In this document: piece by piece, positions 1 to 12,585 of the stretch
Numbering within the stretch: the first letter of the stretch is position 1
Layout of the letters: the number at the start of each line of letters is the position of its first letter
Assembly: GCA_009741485.1 (NCBI GenBank)
Contig: CM019220.1
Location: 29,245,891-29,309,890, forward strand
Length of the DNA: 64,000 nt
Direction: 5' to 3'
DNA from: Malurus cyaneus samueli
Lineage: Eukaryota; Chordata; Aves; Passeriformes; Maluridae
Notes under the pieces: model-generated
Seen by the model: the letters and a program-made list of their open reading frames with translations, nothing else
What the model was told of the DNA's origin: nothing
Databases searched by the model: none
Made by a program: the position numbers and the translations under genes

Positions 1-179
1 ACATAGCAACTCCTTTGGCAAATCAGAGCTGAGCCAGATGGTGACTAGCTTCTGCCTGGTCCCGCTCAGCGGCTGCAAAAGAGGCAGACAAAGGCAGGGG
101 AAGAAAGCACATACCAGCTTCTGAGAGCTAGTCACAAGTCTGCTCCCTATCAGATTGCAGATATGATGAAAATTTAAAA

Positions 180-245
180 GAAAAAAAAAAACAAAAAAAA
201 AAAAAAAAAAAAAAAAAAACCAAAAAAAACAAAAAAAACAAAAGA
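180..245. repeat. Poly(A)-rich tract
   Basis: About 65 bases, almost all A with scattered C. A 10-base inverted repeat lies just upstream (41-50 with 126-135). This could be the tail of an unrecognised retroposed sequence or a simple repeat. Confidence 0.85.
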
Positions 246-640
246 AACCCCTCCCCCAAAAAACAACCCACGCCAAAAGAAAAAGCTCCACCATCTCATA
301 ATATTGCCAGAAAACACAATTGTACATCTTTTGATCACATTTGGTGCTTCCAGATTTTCTTTCTGCTGTGACTGCATTACACTGAAAGATTAACCTGGAA
401 AGGGCAGCCATTTCAAAGTCAACTCATTTCACAAGAACATTTTGACATTCTACTCCCAGGCCTGAACTGCAGGCACGTTATCCAGTACACCCAGGCTGCA
501 AAGGCAGCAAAGGAAATCATTCTACCATTTCCTCTCTGGCTTGGAAATGTGCAAGCTTGTTTTAATCACAGAGACCAACTTACAAATTCTTTATATATCA
601 CATGTTCTTTCTACCTCTACGGTTGTAACACAAGGTGCTG

Positions 641-3600
641 AGTGCCCTGAGAAGCAGCTCTGGAAATTTTTAATGAGGCACAAGGATCTGCTAGGCCATG
701 AACCAGTTCCTTTCTTACCAACAAAAAAGTACAACTCTAGTTGGTATTGAACCTGACTAAAGAATCAACGGGTTTCAAACCTACTTAGTTTCAAAGCAGT
801 CTGCAAATATAAAAAGCAAGGTAGGAGAAATATCCAATTATGTATTTAAGGACTCATTTGTCCAGGAGCTTGCACAATAACCAATCTTCAAAAGAAGGAT
901 TTCAATGAAGAGCACAGTAAGTAAAATGCATTTTTTTTCTGCAATATATTAATGTGTTGAAGCATGGGTTTTACTTTAAAGAATTAATTTATCAGCAGTC
1001 AAAGGACCAGTTACAGCATCAGTGTTCGCCAGTCATAACGAGCAAATGTCAAAATTTGTGCAAACACCAGGTGTGCAAGACACATCCTGCTCTGGGCTGT
1101 TTGTGCTGAGCTTGTTTTCATTTCAAGGAAATCTCTCTCAAGGTTAATCCCACTCCTTAAGCCAACAACACACCAAGGGTTTTAAAAGACAGCATATGAA
1201 ATAATTTTGATTTTTTACCACATCATTTTGAAAGAAACACCTGGAAATTCACTGCTGTTTTGTTTGCTGTTTAAAGTTACTTACTACTCATTATTGTGCC
1301 CATATTTCTTTCATTGACTTCTGGTTTGCATCTTGCACATGGAAAAATGAAAAATAAGGCCCAGACATGGAACCGGGTAGAACAAATAAAAAGAAAGGAA
1401 GAGGGAAAATTACACCAGAAAAATGCACACCATAAAAAGTAGAAGCAGTGAACCACCATTACCTCAGCCAAGGTGATGGCAGGTATATAAAGGACAGAAA
1501 TACACCTTTCAGTGAACTACTTGAAGAAAATAAATGGCCCGATCAAAACCTGCAGATATGAGTGCTTTCTGCAGACATGAGCAGCTCTGGCTCATTCACA
1601 GATGAAGTGGCAAGGAAAAGAAAAGGAATTGGCATCAAAGCAGCTCCATTTCATTGTATTTCTCCTGATCCTACCAAAGTGCTAATTAAAGGAGCCTAGA
1701 GGCTGACAGATCTGCAGTGTTAGAGAACATTGTCTGACAAAGGCAGAAAAGATGATGACTGGTATTGAGAGAACAGTCTGCCAGTTTTAGGCTTTCTTCT
1801 GCCAGGAGGAGCTTCTGGATGCATACTGTAACCAAACCGAAATCCTTTTGCATTGCTTATCATATAAAGACTAAACAAAAGAAGAATAGTTATTTAATGA
1901 AAAAGGGTTAGAAATAAAACAGCTTGCACAGGGATCTTCTCATCCTCTCTTTGTCATCCCCACGCTGGTTTGTGAAAAGCACAGAGAAATATAAGATTAC
2001 ATAGACGCTGTGGTTTTAAAGTTTTAAAAAGTTAGAAAATGAAAAGCTGCGTTTCAAGATATGAATTACAAAAGTCAATCCTGCTGACTCACAAAGCAGG
2101 GGTGCAGAAGTAAATCAAAGTGTAAGATGATACGTGCTAACAACCATTCTGCAGATGTACTGTTGTGCATGTGTACAGACTGCCAAGACAGGGACAAGAG
2201 GAGCTTGGTGTTAATAATGTTTGACTGTCAGCCTGCTGCAACAATAATGCAGGGCTTGGTCCAGATCCCACCAAATCAGTGGGAAAGAACCTCTCATTTA
2301 CTCCAATAAGAATCACACTGCCTGTTTTGTTTTTCTTTTGGTAATTTTTTTTCTTGAGTAGTAATTAAGTATTATTCAAATTATTGTGACCTGCAAATTA
2401 TAATGTAAACACCAATTATTCTGAAAATCAGTTTTTAGGAGTGCTGACAAATACAAAATCTATTTTGCATTTCTTGCACAGCAACACTTATTGTTAATAA
2501 TGATTAAAAGAGAGAATTCACCTAAGTACTTTACAGTTTTATAAATGAGGATGCATTAGGAATCTTTTACTAATAAAAGACTGAACTGATGCACAATTTT
2601 GCAAATTTTGCACACACACACACACATTTAGAAAGAGAAGGGAGCTCCAAGTTACTGCTCCACCACCCTTGTAAAAAAGTGGATAAGAATAAATCCCTTG
2701 CATTATACTTTTGGGAATGCACACAGGTACACGTTTTAAAACACAAGCCTACAGGAAATCAGGTTTCATCAGATGTTTTTCTTAGGAAAAGAGGTAGGGG
2801 GTTTTAATCCATCCTCCAGAGCTCCTGCTTAAAAAAGATCCTTGAGATAATTTGCAAAGTTGACAATTAATAAGCTGTTTTAATAGCATTCCACAGAATA
2901 AAATATGTTGAATATTTTTAAGTCCGAGTGAGTTTCAGTGTGATTGAGGAGGTCAACTCTCTAGACAAGGAGTTGCAAGTCTTCAGAAGCAGAAAAGTTC
3001 CAGGGTGTTCTCTTAAACGATGTAGAAAATTTTAAAACATGTATTTGCAGCTGGAAAATTACAGGCTCAACTGGTTTTCCTGCTGAGGCCACAAATACCA
3101 TTAGTATGTATAATACTGTGAAATATCAAGGTGCAAGCCAGCTCCCAAGGAGAGAATTAATTGTTGAAATTGCTGTGGCCATCAGTGAAGCCTTTCTAAA
3201 GCCAAACACTGCATTTCATCAGTTCACCTCTGAGATTCATCCACCAAGAAAACCCAGTCTCCAAGCTCTAAGCCCCAGCCCAGAAGCAGAAAGCAACAGC
3301 AGAACAATATACCCTGACTCAGGAGAAGAAATAATCTCTCAGGTACAGGGCTTTCTTAGTGTGACCTGGTAACCGGGTTTGTTTCCTCCTGAAAATGGTG
3401 CCAAAATAAATAAATGAATCTGTTTTCCATTTGGCATTGCGATTTCAATTTTGACTGAATGGGGAAAACTGAATAGGAAAATTTATGTTTAGGATACAGT
3501 TAAAAACTTCCAAATTAATTTTGAATCTGTATCAGAAATATACAACTGCTTCTACACTTAAATGGAGGGAATCAATACTACTCTATATTTGTCTGGTGGC

Positions 3601-5368
3601 CCCTATTTCCCCTTTTTCTCACAGGCTCATGGATTTATGTCTCCATCATGGCAAATAGAAGTTTTGCTTCCTTTTTTATGGGTAAGTTTCATTTCCACAC
3701 AAAACAATCAAGAACAATGTTTTTATTACAAAATCCAACACATGCTGAATGCAAAATATACTGGGATCCTTTCCAGTAAAAAGGCTTTTTCTTGCTGGTC
3801 CCACAGCACTATCCAATGTTTATTATACTATTCAATTCCCCAAGAGCAAATGATGGTGTTTTATCTGCATCTTAACCTCTCTGGTCCTGAGCTGCTAAAC
3901 AAGACTCAAAACATTCTTGTAAAACATCCCAGGCATAAAACCGTGCAGAAGCAACTTTGCTCAAAGTTTAGTCAAACGGGTCCTCTTGTGTTGGTTATCC
4001 CAGTCTTGGGCCTGCCTATTTTAAATGCACTTACTTAAACTAACTTATCAGAGTTATCCCATGAACAAGGTTAGATGTAAACACATTCACCTTTCTTTTT
4101 CTCTGTTTTTACTCAGTTCACATAGGCTGGCTGGATACATTGCTGGGTGCCTGCAGGAGAACAGGGTGAAGGAGGGAGCTGAAGAGCCTGATGTGCCAGC
4201 AGTTCTTATACGAATACTCTCAGATGACAGCAATCAAGCCTCAAGCATACAGTGGGAAATAAAATTACTTCCAAATGTCTAAGGCTGCACGGACACTGTA
4301 ATAGGGAGGCATTCAGGGCATGCCTGAGAAAACATTATTGGAGATTTCAGCAGTTGGGGCAAATCAGACAAAAGCTGGAGACAGTAGCAGGGTCCCTGGT
4401 CTCTGCTGGAGCCCACACAGCCACAAATGCTCTGCTTGGACTTTGTCAAGCAAGGTAGAGGGAAATCACCTCAGCTACTGCAGCCTGAACCATAGCTTTC
4501 TTCCTGACTCAGTGCAGTAAAAGCCTAAACCAAGTGCTTATCATGGCCAATTATTATGTTTTACCATCTCAGAAGAGGCTTGAGGCAACAGAGATAATTC
4601 AGTTTTATATGCAAAATGTTGGAGCGCATTCTTGACTAAGGGATGACATTTTTAAGAGGAATTACTTCATTTGCATGAGGACAGTCTGGTCTCAGAGAAA
4701 CATCAGATTCTTTTGGTGGGAAGCTGACAAAGAGAACACACAGCTAAGACATTTCAGGCGGTGGAGGGAGGGTCTGGGCCTGGCACTGCTGAACACACAA
4801 GTTCAGCAATGCAGGCATTGTCTTTAAAAATTAAAAGAAAACTAAACCTGCAATTAACACATTTCCTAAAATATAAGAGGTTTCATTCTGGAAGAAATCA
4901 CACCCTGACAGTGGAAATTCTGCCCAACTTGCTGCTACTGCAAATTAAAGCCAATTTGATCAGGACATAATGAACTGCACGTAATATTTCTAAACTGAAG
5001 CCTAAAATAGCAAGATTACAGTGAAAACGTAATATTCTTCTATGGTCTATTTTGGCTCCCTGTTCTGGAATCCACGAATGTTTCATTTTGGTCTTTCCAA
5101 AATCCAGACTTGGACTGCTGTGAATTAGTAAAAGTAATGCATTTTGGCTGTGAAGAAAATTCTCTCAGCTGCTTCCTGTGTCATTATCAGTGAGACACAA
5201 CTTCCACTGAGAGCACATTTGGAATTCTGTGGTAACCTATGGGCAATTCAGAGGAAACCACCTTGGCTGTCCAGTCAGCCAGACACCTATAGCCCAAGGA
5301 AAAAGCCATGCAAGATACGATTGCACTGTGTCAGCCAGGTTCCAAAATAACCATTTTTTGATGTTTCC
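641..5368. other. Intronic stretch, no gene seen
   Basis: AT-rich sequence with scattered short ORFs, none with recognisable domains, and the CA tract at 2611-2626. A direct repeat of ACGTAATATT occurs near 4979 and 5027. No transposable element recognised. Confidence 0.5.
2611..2626. repeat. CA microsatellite (8 units)
   Basis: Eight uninterrupted CA units in otherwise AT-rich intron. Confidence 0.95.
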
Positions 5369-5640
5369 AGCACTGGTCCTTGAGGAATGTCACCATGATC
5401 TAGCCACCAGCTGGACTCAGAATGGCCAGTCATTACTCTTTGAACTCAATAGTCCCAGCAGGTTTTCATTCACCTTGCTATCCATCCATTCAGTCCCACA
5501 CTGAATATTTCCCCAATTTGCCTATGGATGCCATGGGAGATGGTGTCAAAAAGTGTTGCTGAACTAAAAGTAAACAGTGTCTTCGCCTGTGCCACAAGCC
5601 AAGGATTTCACTGTAGAAGGCAATCAGATTTAACAAATGT
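5369..5640 (-). mobile_element. Decayed CR1-type LINE, reverse-transcriptase region
   Basis: Read on the minus strand, the segment follows the CR1 ORF2 stretch between the 'fingers' (LTNL-x-x-FYD), the 'DF-KAFDTV' part and the 'VTSGVPQGSVLGP' part of the reverse transcriptase. On the plus strand this shows as words such as CACTGGTCCTTGAGGAATG, GTGTCAAAAAGTGTTGCTG and GTAGAAGGCAATCAGATT. Many stops and substitutions show an old, inactive copy. The ends are approximate. Confidence 0.65.
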
Positions 5641-8600
5641 AATGGCACGGGGAAAATTCATTAAATAAATAGCCCCTAATCACAGTGGTCTGCTCTTCTC
5701 TACAGCCATCTATTCCAAATCTTACAAGTTCCACTGTTCCAGTTTTACATATGCTACAATACCCAGAGTCAAACTAGTAAAATAGAAATGCACTGCAAAA
5801 TAACTGGTTTGCCTTCCTCGTTTTGTAGGATTTAGCTCTTTTGAAGCCACACAAAATGCATATGGATGTCTTTTCTTATTATAACTAAGAGAAACACACT
5901 TGCTGCTGCCCAAACACTCTCATTCTTTGAAGCCATACACATCAAAGTTCAGTAAAAACCTATCATTACACACTGCCTTTCCCACAAAGCTTTTCTACAT
6001 TGTGGTTTGTGAAGTGGGCTCCTGTAATCCCCTAAATGCATCCTTGCTGGCTAATGTCAACTAAAAATAAGGATTTGTAATTAGCAGGAAAATCCAATTC
6101 CATAATTAAAAATCCTTGCATTCCAACAGGCTCAGCATTCCAAACTGAAGCAAAAACTACCCAGTGCTTGGGTGGAGTAGGAAGGTATTGCTGGAAAGCT
6201 GTACTCATAATATGCTGTTTGTACAGCAAAGCCATTCATTTGCTGAAATTCTGGGCCTCTAAGAAATTAAAAGCAAAGAATGGTAAGCAAAAAAAAAGTC
6301 TGCAAAAATTTCAAGAACAAAGCTTCTTGTTTCTTTTCTGCTACCATTACCTTTACCACAGTTCAGACAGCTCAGTCAGCGACTTCTGGCTCCAAGATGA
6401 CATGGAACAGACTTTGGCAGCCCTCAGGGCACCATGGCTGCTTTCTGCACACCATCAGGGAGAAAGGTTCTAAAAGAGCAGCCTAGTTTTTAAGTGTAAT
6501 CCTGAAGACAGTCACACACATGTACAAGAGGAAGAAACAGTGATTTAGATGTGTCTCATGCCCAAGACAGAGTTAAATGTATTTATTGTTTACTGATACA
6601 GGAACAATAAGCAGTTTCCTCCTTTCACTGTGTAAAAGTAAGAATGTAAGCAAGTAAGTGAGTAGGGGCCAGTTCATTTCAATAAATGTTTGGGATGAAA
6701 AACTTCTGAGACTGAATATAAAAGAAAGACAATTAGCATTGCTCAGGAATTTTTCTACAATGTGGGTTGTGGGGGTTTTGGTGGTTTTTTGTTGGAAAGC
6801 ATTTCATTACTGAAATACCAAGGATGGTCCTTTATTAGCTACATAACTTGAAAATCCTTTCTTTCATGCTCAGGATGTTTGAAATCACCTATTTCAGTCA
6901 AAATAACCCAGTGGGATTTGCTAGAGGGAACCTCACACCAATAACAGTCATGTAAAAAACATCCAAGTCAAGCTGAGGAAAAATGTTCTCACTGACCTGA
7001 CCCAATTCCATCTTTTTCATCATTTCTGAGTCATGAGACCTCTTCAAGGTTGCTCCAACTCATCCAGGCTGGCAAGGGAAAACTCAGTTATTTAAAAGCA
7101 GCTTTCCCTCTGGCATAGGCTGGTGACTACACGCTGCAACAAGGATGATTTCAAGTAGACTCATATTCGCAGACCAACCTACTGTAAATCCCACTATAAA
7201 AAGAAAGGAGCTAGGTCAGGGGAAGAATGTCCTCACTCTATTTTCAGAGTGCTGTCTAACTACATTAAATTTAAGAAGGAGTTTTAAACAAAACCTAGTT
7301 TCTTATTTTGCCTTGATGCAACAGTGGGAAATGGCAACATTAACTTGGTAAGAAAAATCCCTTGAAAGAACTACAGATATCTTTGCCACCTGGAGACTCT
7401 GCATTACTGTGTGGTGCACTTGAATAAAATTACATCATTTTATTTCCGTTTAATTTTTAACTTGCCTTTGGTAGTGTCCGAATTCTTGGTCCACACAAAT
7501 GTTTAAAAAAAGAAAACAAAAAACCAAAAAAGGTTAGCAAAGGAGACACACTATCCACCCTGTCATTTACATTCATAGCACTGATAAATGGATACATACC
7601 AGCCATTACTTTGCTCTGCTGCAGGATTATGGTTTCTGGGACAGAGGAAATGAAAGGCTTTCCTGCAGGCTCTCCTGCTCTTATTCATTGGATATCTTTC
7701 CATACTTCAGGGAGGAAGCATTATGAACTTTTGTCAGGCAAATAATCCTTACTAAAAAGGTTTGGAACTAATTAAAATTCAAGTAGGGATGCCTAGTTTA
7801 AAACAAACCAGCCGCCATCACCTCCAGCTACTGTTTGCTTTGAACATAATCTACTTAGTATTTTCCTTAGTTCCTCCTTTCAAAACTACTTCATCATTTT
7901 TCAGATCTTTTTAATTTTATCCTATTATTGTTTCTTTGATAGAAGCCTTTAAAAGCCTAAAGAGGTGGCATCCAAGTCACTGTATCATTTTTTTTCCAGA
8001 GCAAAGCACTCTGAATACTGACATCCTGTTGCACCACTTAACTCTCAATGCAGAGCTAGGAGCTGCAATTAGGTTTATGTAAATGCATAAAATACAAAAG
8101 ATAAATTAAACAGCATCTCTGAAAACCTGTGTGTGGTTGAGAGAAGCGTCCATACTTAAGGGATGCAACTCAGACATTAGATTTGAGATCACCTCTAGGG
8201 AACAATTCAGGGTATGTGGGCACCCTAGGGTGACTATGCCCCACTGCTGATTTTAAAACTTGGTCCTTCACTGCCCTCAGAAATTGGTATAAACAACACA
8301 TGGAGGGAAGCCTGACATTAAACGGGGCTCTAGTATGACCAAACTTTAGGCTCTGAACTGGTAATCACCAGAAGTCAGGAATCCTGCACAACGCCTTAGA
8401 CTCAACGTGAGACTTCAACAGTGAAAGAATCTTAGTTTAACCATCTCCAATCCTACATGATGAGCCTTTGGGAACAGAGCTAGTGGCATCAAAGGACACC
8501 TATTAATGTCAGTGGGCTTTGGTCCCCTGTAAAGCATTACTGTGTTACTGAAATTTCATGATGCATCACATCAATTCCTTACAAATGCCTTTTAGTGAAG

Positions 8601-11600
8601 TTTTTTTTTTTTCCTCTCTAATGCAGTGGATCATTAGAAGTGATTGTGGCACAAGAAACACATTTCAAATTACATCTCTCACACAGCATTTAAGACTGCA
8701 ATACAAGCAACAACAGCCCAATGACGTCTTTCAAATTTACAGTTTAGGATTTTTCATAAATGACAATGTGGGCCCTGTGGGCTCCATTTGAACAAGGAAT
8801 TATTGCAAGCTTTGCATTAAAACAATATATTGTGAGTGAAACAACAGTTTGGCATACAAATATCATACGTTTACCAAATCGCTGCAGTATTTTTTAACTC
8901 ACTCCCTGGAGAAGCTGAAATAATGTTTTGCTTGGTTCAGAAAAACTCCAGTTTATCACAAGCTCATCAGAGTCTTCAAAGGTCTTATTCTTCCTTTAAA
9001 AAGCACCCTCATTTCCTATCTTTTTTGGTGCCTATGTATTTTCATTTTCTGAACCACAAAAATCTTCCACTTCATCTTTTTGCATCAAACCCCAAATTCT
9101 TTCCATGAAACCCATTCCCTAAGGAAAAACCATACATTTCCTTCACTTCACCACCTTACACATCTGAGTGTTACACCAAGAAGACACCTCAGCATTACAG
9201 TTTCCCATTCAAGAACTGTTTGATAAGACTTTTTAAGGACCAGTAATTCCACAGCAAAAAATAAACCACAACACTTTTTAGTGGACACAGGGGCCAGTGA
9301 CAGTCATTTGCCATTTTTTTACCATTGGTTTAGAAATATGAATTCAGCTCAGCAAAGTACTGAACATGTTGGAACACAGTCACAGTAAAGTCCAATGCTT
9401 GTTATCATCAAAGGACAGAAGTGAGATCATTATCTTGGTTCTTCAAAGTGAGTAAGACATTTATGTTCAAGTCCTTTAAGAGGTGGCTTTATTGCCTGGG
9501 TCACTACTCACATTTTTTTGTAAAGAAAGACTGGAACATTTCTGCGCAAATTAACATGTTCTGTTCTAGCAGTATTGCAATTCAATTAATCAGTTAGGGA
9601 TGCTATACTTCAGACTTAACAGAACTTTTGAACCAAATCTAATCTTTTAGCTCCTTCAGAACTTTACAATCACCAAGGGCACCACCAAAAATATTTTTTG
9701 AGGAAAAAGGCTGGAAATATGGTGCTGCATTCACAGCTGATTCAAAGAGTCAGCTCTGAGAAATCACTAGCTGAACCTTCTCCAGTTTAAGCCAGCTAAA
9801 GATTTTGACTTTCAGTGCCTTGATCAGGAACTGTTTTTTACATAGGTCTCTATCTATTGGACAGTTCCCAAAGGATTAGAAATAGTTGGCCTCTGTCCAC
9901 AAAATGCACTAGAAGTTTGTGACAATTTCCAGAATGCAGTCAACTATTGCTAAATTTATTTACACTAGTGATGAAACGCAATATTGCCAATGCCCTGCCT
10001 TACTAATTCCTTCTCCACTAGTAACAGCCTCATGCAGCTACTCCCAACAATATTTTCTGCTAATCAGGCTAAATATGTCATGACTATATTCTTTTTAAAA
10101 TAAGCCTAATCCTACCAGGTTAGCAGACTCAGGATCAAATTTATTAAAGGGTTGTGATAACCAAATACATTTTCTCAAATAAATGCAGGGCATAATAATT
10201 GACTGTTTCAGCCACAAAAGATGCACAGCAATGCTCAAGACAGAGCACTCTGAGGGAGGAGTGTCCCACAGTGGAGACAAATTTTCCAAGACTAAATATA
10301 CAGAATTTGTGGGAATTTTTTGCACTTAAGTTAATGGATCAGCATCCTTGCTGACAGACTCTCCCACTGTTTACAACTGCCCTTCAGCACAGTCATCTGT
10401 GCACCAATTTTTAAACAAGCAGATTGTACCAATTTTAAAAGCTACATAACAAAATATAAGTGCAATCCTCTGTGTTTTATCCCTGAGGATCCACCAAAAC
10501 TGATGAACTGAGAGAATATAAAAGGAATATTTATATAAAAGGAACTTTTTGCCTCTGGCAATGAAATAAACATGCATAAATTAGTATCTGAACTGCATTG
10601 TATCAAAAAGGAAAACCATCCTTCATAAAGCTCATTCTTATCACATCCATAATTGCACCCCTTTACATTTGAGAGCAAAATATTTTCATAGTGATAGGTT
10701 TGACAAGAAGAGATAATAACCATCTTATTGGAACCAGATGGTTTACACTGCTATGCTATAGATAAAGTTGTGTCAGCGTTTCTATAAAAGGCCTCCCTGT
10801 TTCCAGCAGTTTCCAGCTGGCAGACAACATTTCTACCTCAACTGGCAAGATACAATCACAGGAAAAACTGGAAGAAGAATAACTCTTGAGCTAGCCTTGC
10901 AAAAGAGAGAAGGGAGGTGTTTGAGGGAGTGGGTGTGATGGTGTCCCAGCAGAATCCTGACAGAAAGGAACAGCATCTGTGGCTGTTCAGGGCTCTGCTG
11001 CAGTGACCTGACTGACACAGAACCCCAACCCACAGCATCTCTGTCCTGTGATGGCCAACATGCACAAACACTGTGCCATCTAGCTGCAAAGATGCAGATA
11101 CAGTATGTATTTTTGAGAATAGCCATAAACCAAGGATAACACCCATTAGAAACTGAAAATAACACAGATAAGACAGCTGTTTGTAAAAGATGGAAAGGTT
11201 AGTACTAAAAAAAAAAAAAAAAACAAAAAAAAAAAAACCGTAAAAATCTCTGTCTAATGGATGAGCCAGCACAGATTTTATTACTCCTGAAACAAAACCC
11301 AAGTTAACAAATCATATTCAGACACATTTTGGAAGACATTGGTTCAGTTTTGTTCTTCCCAAAAGCATTAACTGCTTTAATATAGGACTGATGATTACCT
11401 GGGATACTTTAATGTATTTTTACCAACTTTATCTATTGAAAATTAATGATTTTGAAGACCTATATAAAAAGTAAAAACAATAATGTGCCTCTTACTTAGG
11501 TTCTAGATCCAACACAGAATTTAGTTATATAGTTTGGACCTCCTTAATTTTACAATCACAAAAAATTTATTTTAGCCTCATTAAATTTGGATCAGGCTCC

Positions 11601-12103
11601 TCTTTGGACATTTACAATTCACTTCCCATTGACTAGCTCTCTGTTCTTCCCCAGGAAACTTTGGGGTATTTGAATTTCCTCCTATATCTGGACCACAAAT
11701 CTTTTCTTGACAAGGAATTTCCCCACTGTTTGACAGGGAAAATTTTGACAGACTTTATTTGCAGTTTGTGGGCTGTTTTGGTTTTCTTACTGTTGTAGAA
11801 GGCACTGAAAATGAATAATAAACACTGTCAACACAACAGATTAAATTTGTATCATATACCATGAGTTACTGCAGTTACTCACATATGTAAACCATGAGAA
11901 AGTACAAAGTGCAACAAAGGTTGTACCCACGTAAAGTTAAGTAATAGCTTTTCCTCTATATATAAATACTAATTTTTATAATATGTAAATTATATACATG
12001 GGGTTTTAAATAGAGAAATCCCTCCAAGAGACAATTTTTAAAAAATTGAAGACTTGTTTTTTTGGGGAGGTTTTGTGGTGTTTTTTGCTTATCTTTTTAG
12101 GAG

Positions 12104-12172
12104 GTTTTTTGCTGTTTTGGTTTTGTTTTTTTTGTTGTTTTTTTTTTTTTTTTTTTTTTTTTGTTGTTGTTC
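12104..12172. repeat. T-rich tract with TTG units
   Basis: This T-rich stretch includes a 24-base T homopolymer and (TTG)n. An A-rich tract of the same kind on the plus strand lies at 11207-11237. Confidence 0.9.
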
Positions 12173-12554
12173 TGGTTCTCGTTTTCTTTGGTTTTTCAAG
12201 AATTTTGATTGAATTAGCAATTTAGCTGAGTACTGAGCTCTGTGATATTTCAGCAAGCATTCAGGTGTCCTATGCAGTTCTGTACCTTTAAGTCCAAACA
12301 CAAGAAATTTATATCAATTTGTATTTAGTTGAGGGTGCATGCAGAATCTTCCCTGTTGATGTACTGTAGAAAAACAGGGAGAAACTTACTCGCAAGATAA
12401 GAAGCACCCCACTGTGCACAGCTGATAAACCACTGTATTACATTTAAATCCCTCTGATCTGATTTTGATATAATACTCACCAATTTAGAACTCTAGTAAT
12501 TTAAAACCATAATGGTGGAATTTGCAGTTTTTCTGGGTTTTTTGGGGGGTGGTT

Positions 12555-12585
12555 TTGTTGCTGTTGTTGTTGTTGTTTTTTGTTT
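12555..12585. repeat. TTG microsatellite
   Basis: GTTGCTGTTGTTGTTGTTG is followed by a T run. It creates a valine/phenylalanine-rich low-complexity start to a long ORF here, which argues against that ORF being real. Confidence 0.8.

Noticed and set aside
3562..4038. 158-codon plus-strand ORF
   Set aside because: No recognisable domain and AT-driven composition inside the inferred intron.
10856..11302. 148-codon minus-strand ORF
   Set aside because: A poly(A) tract gives an artificial phenylalanine run; no domain seen.
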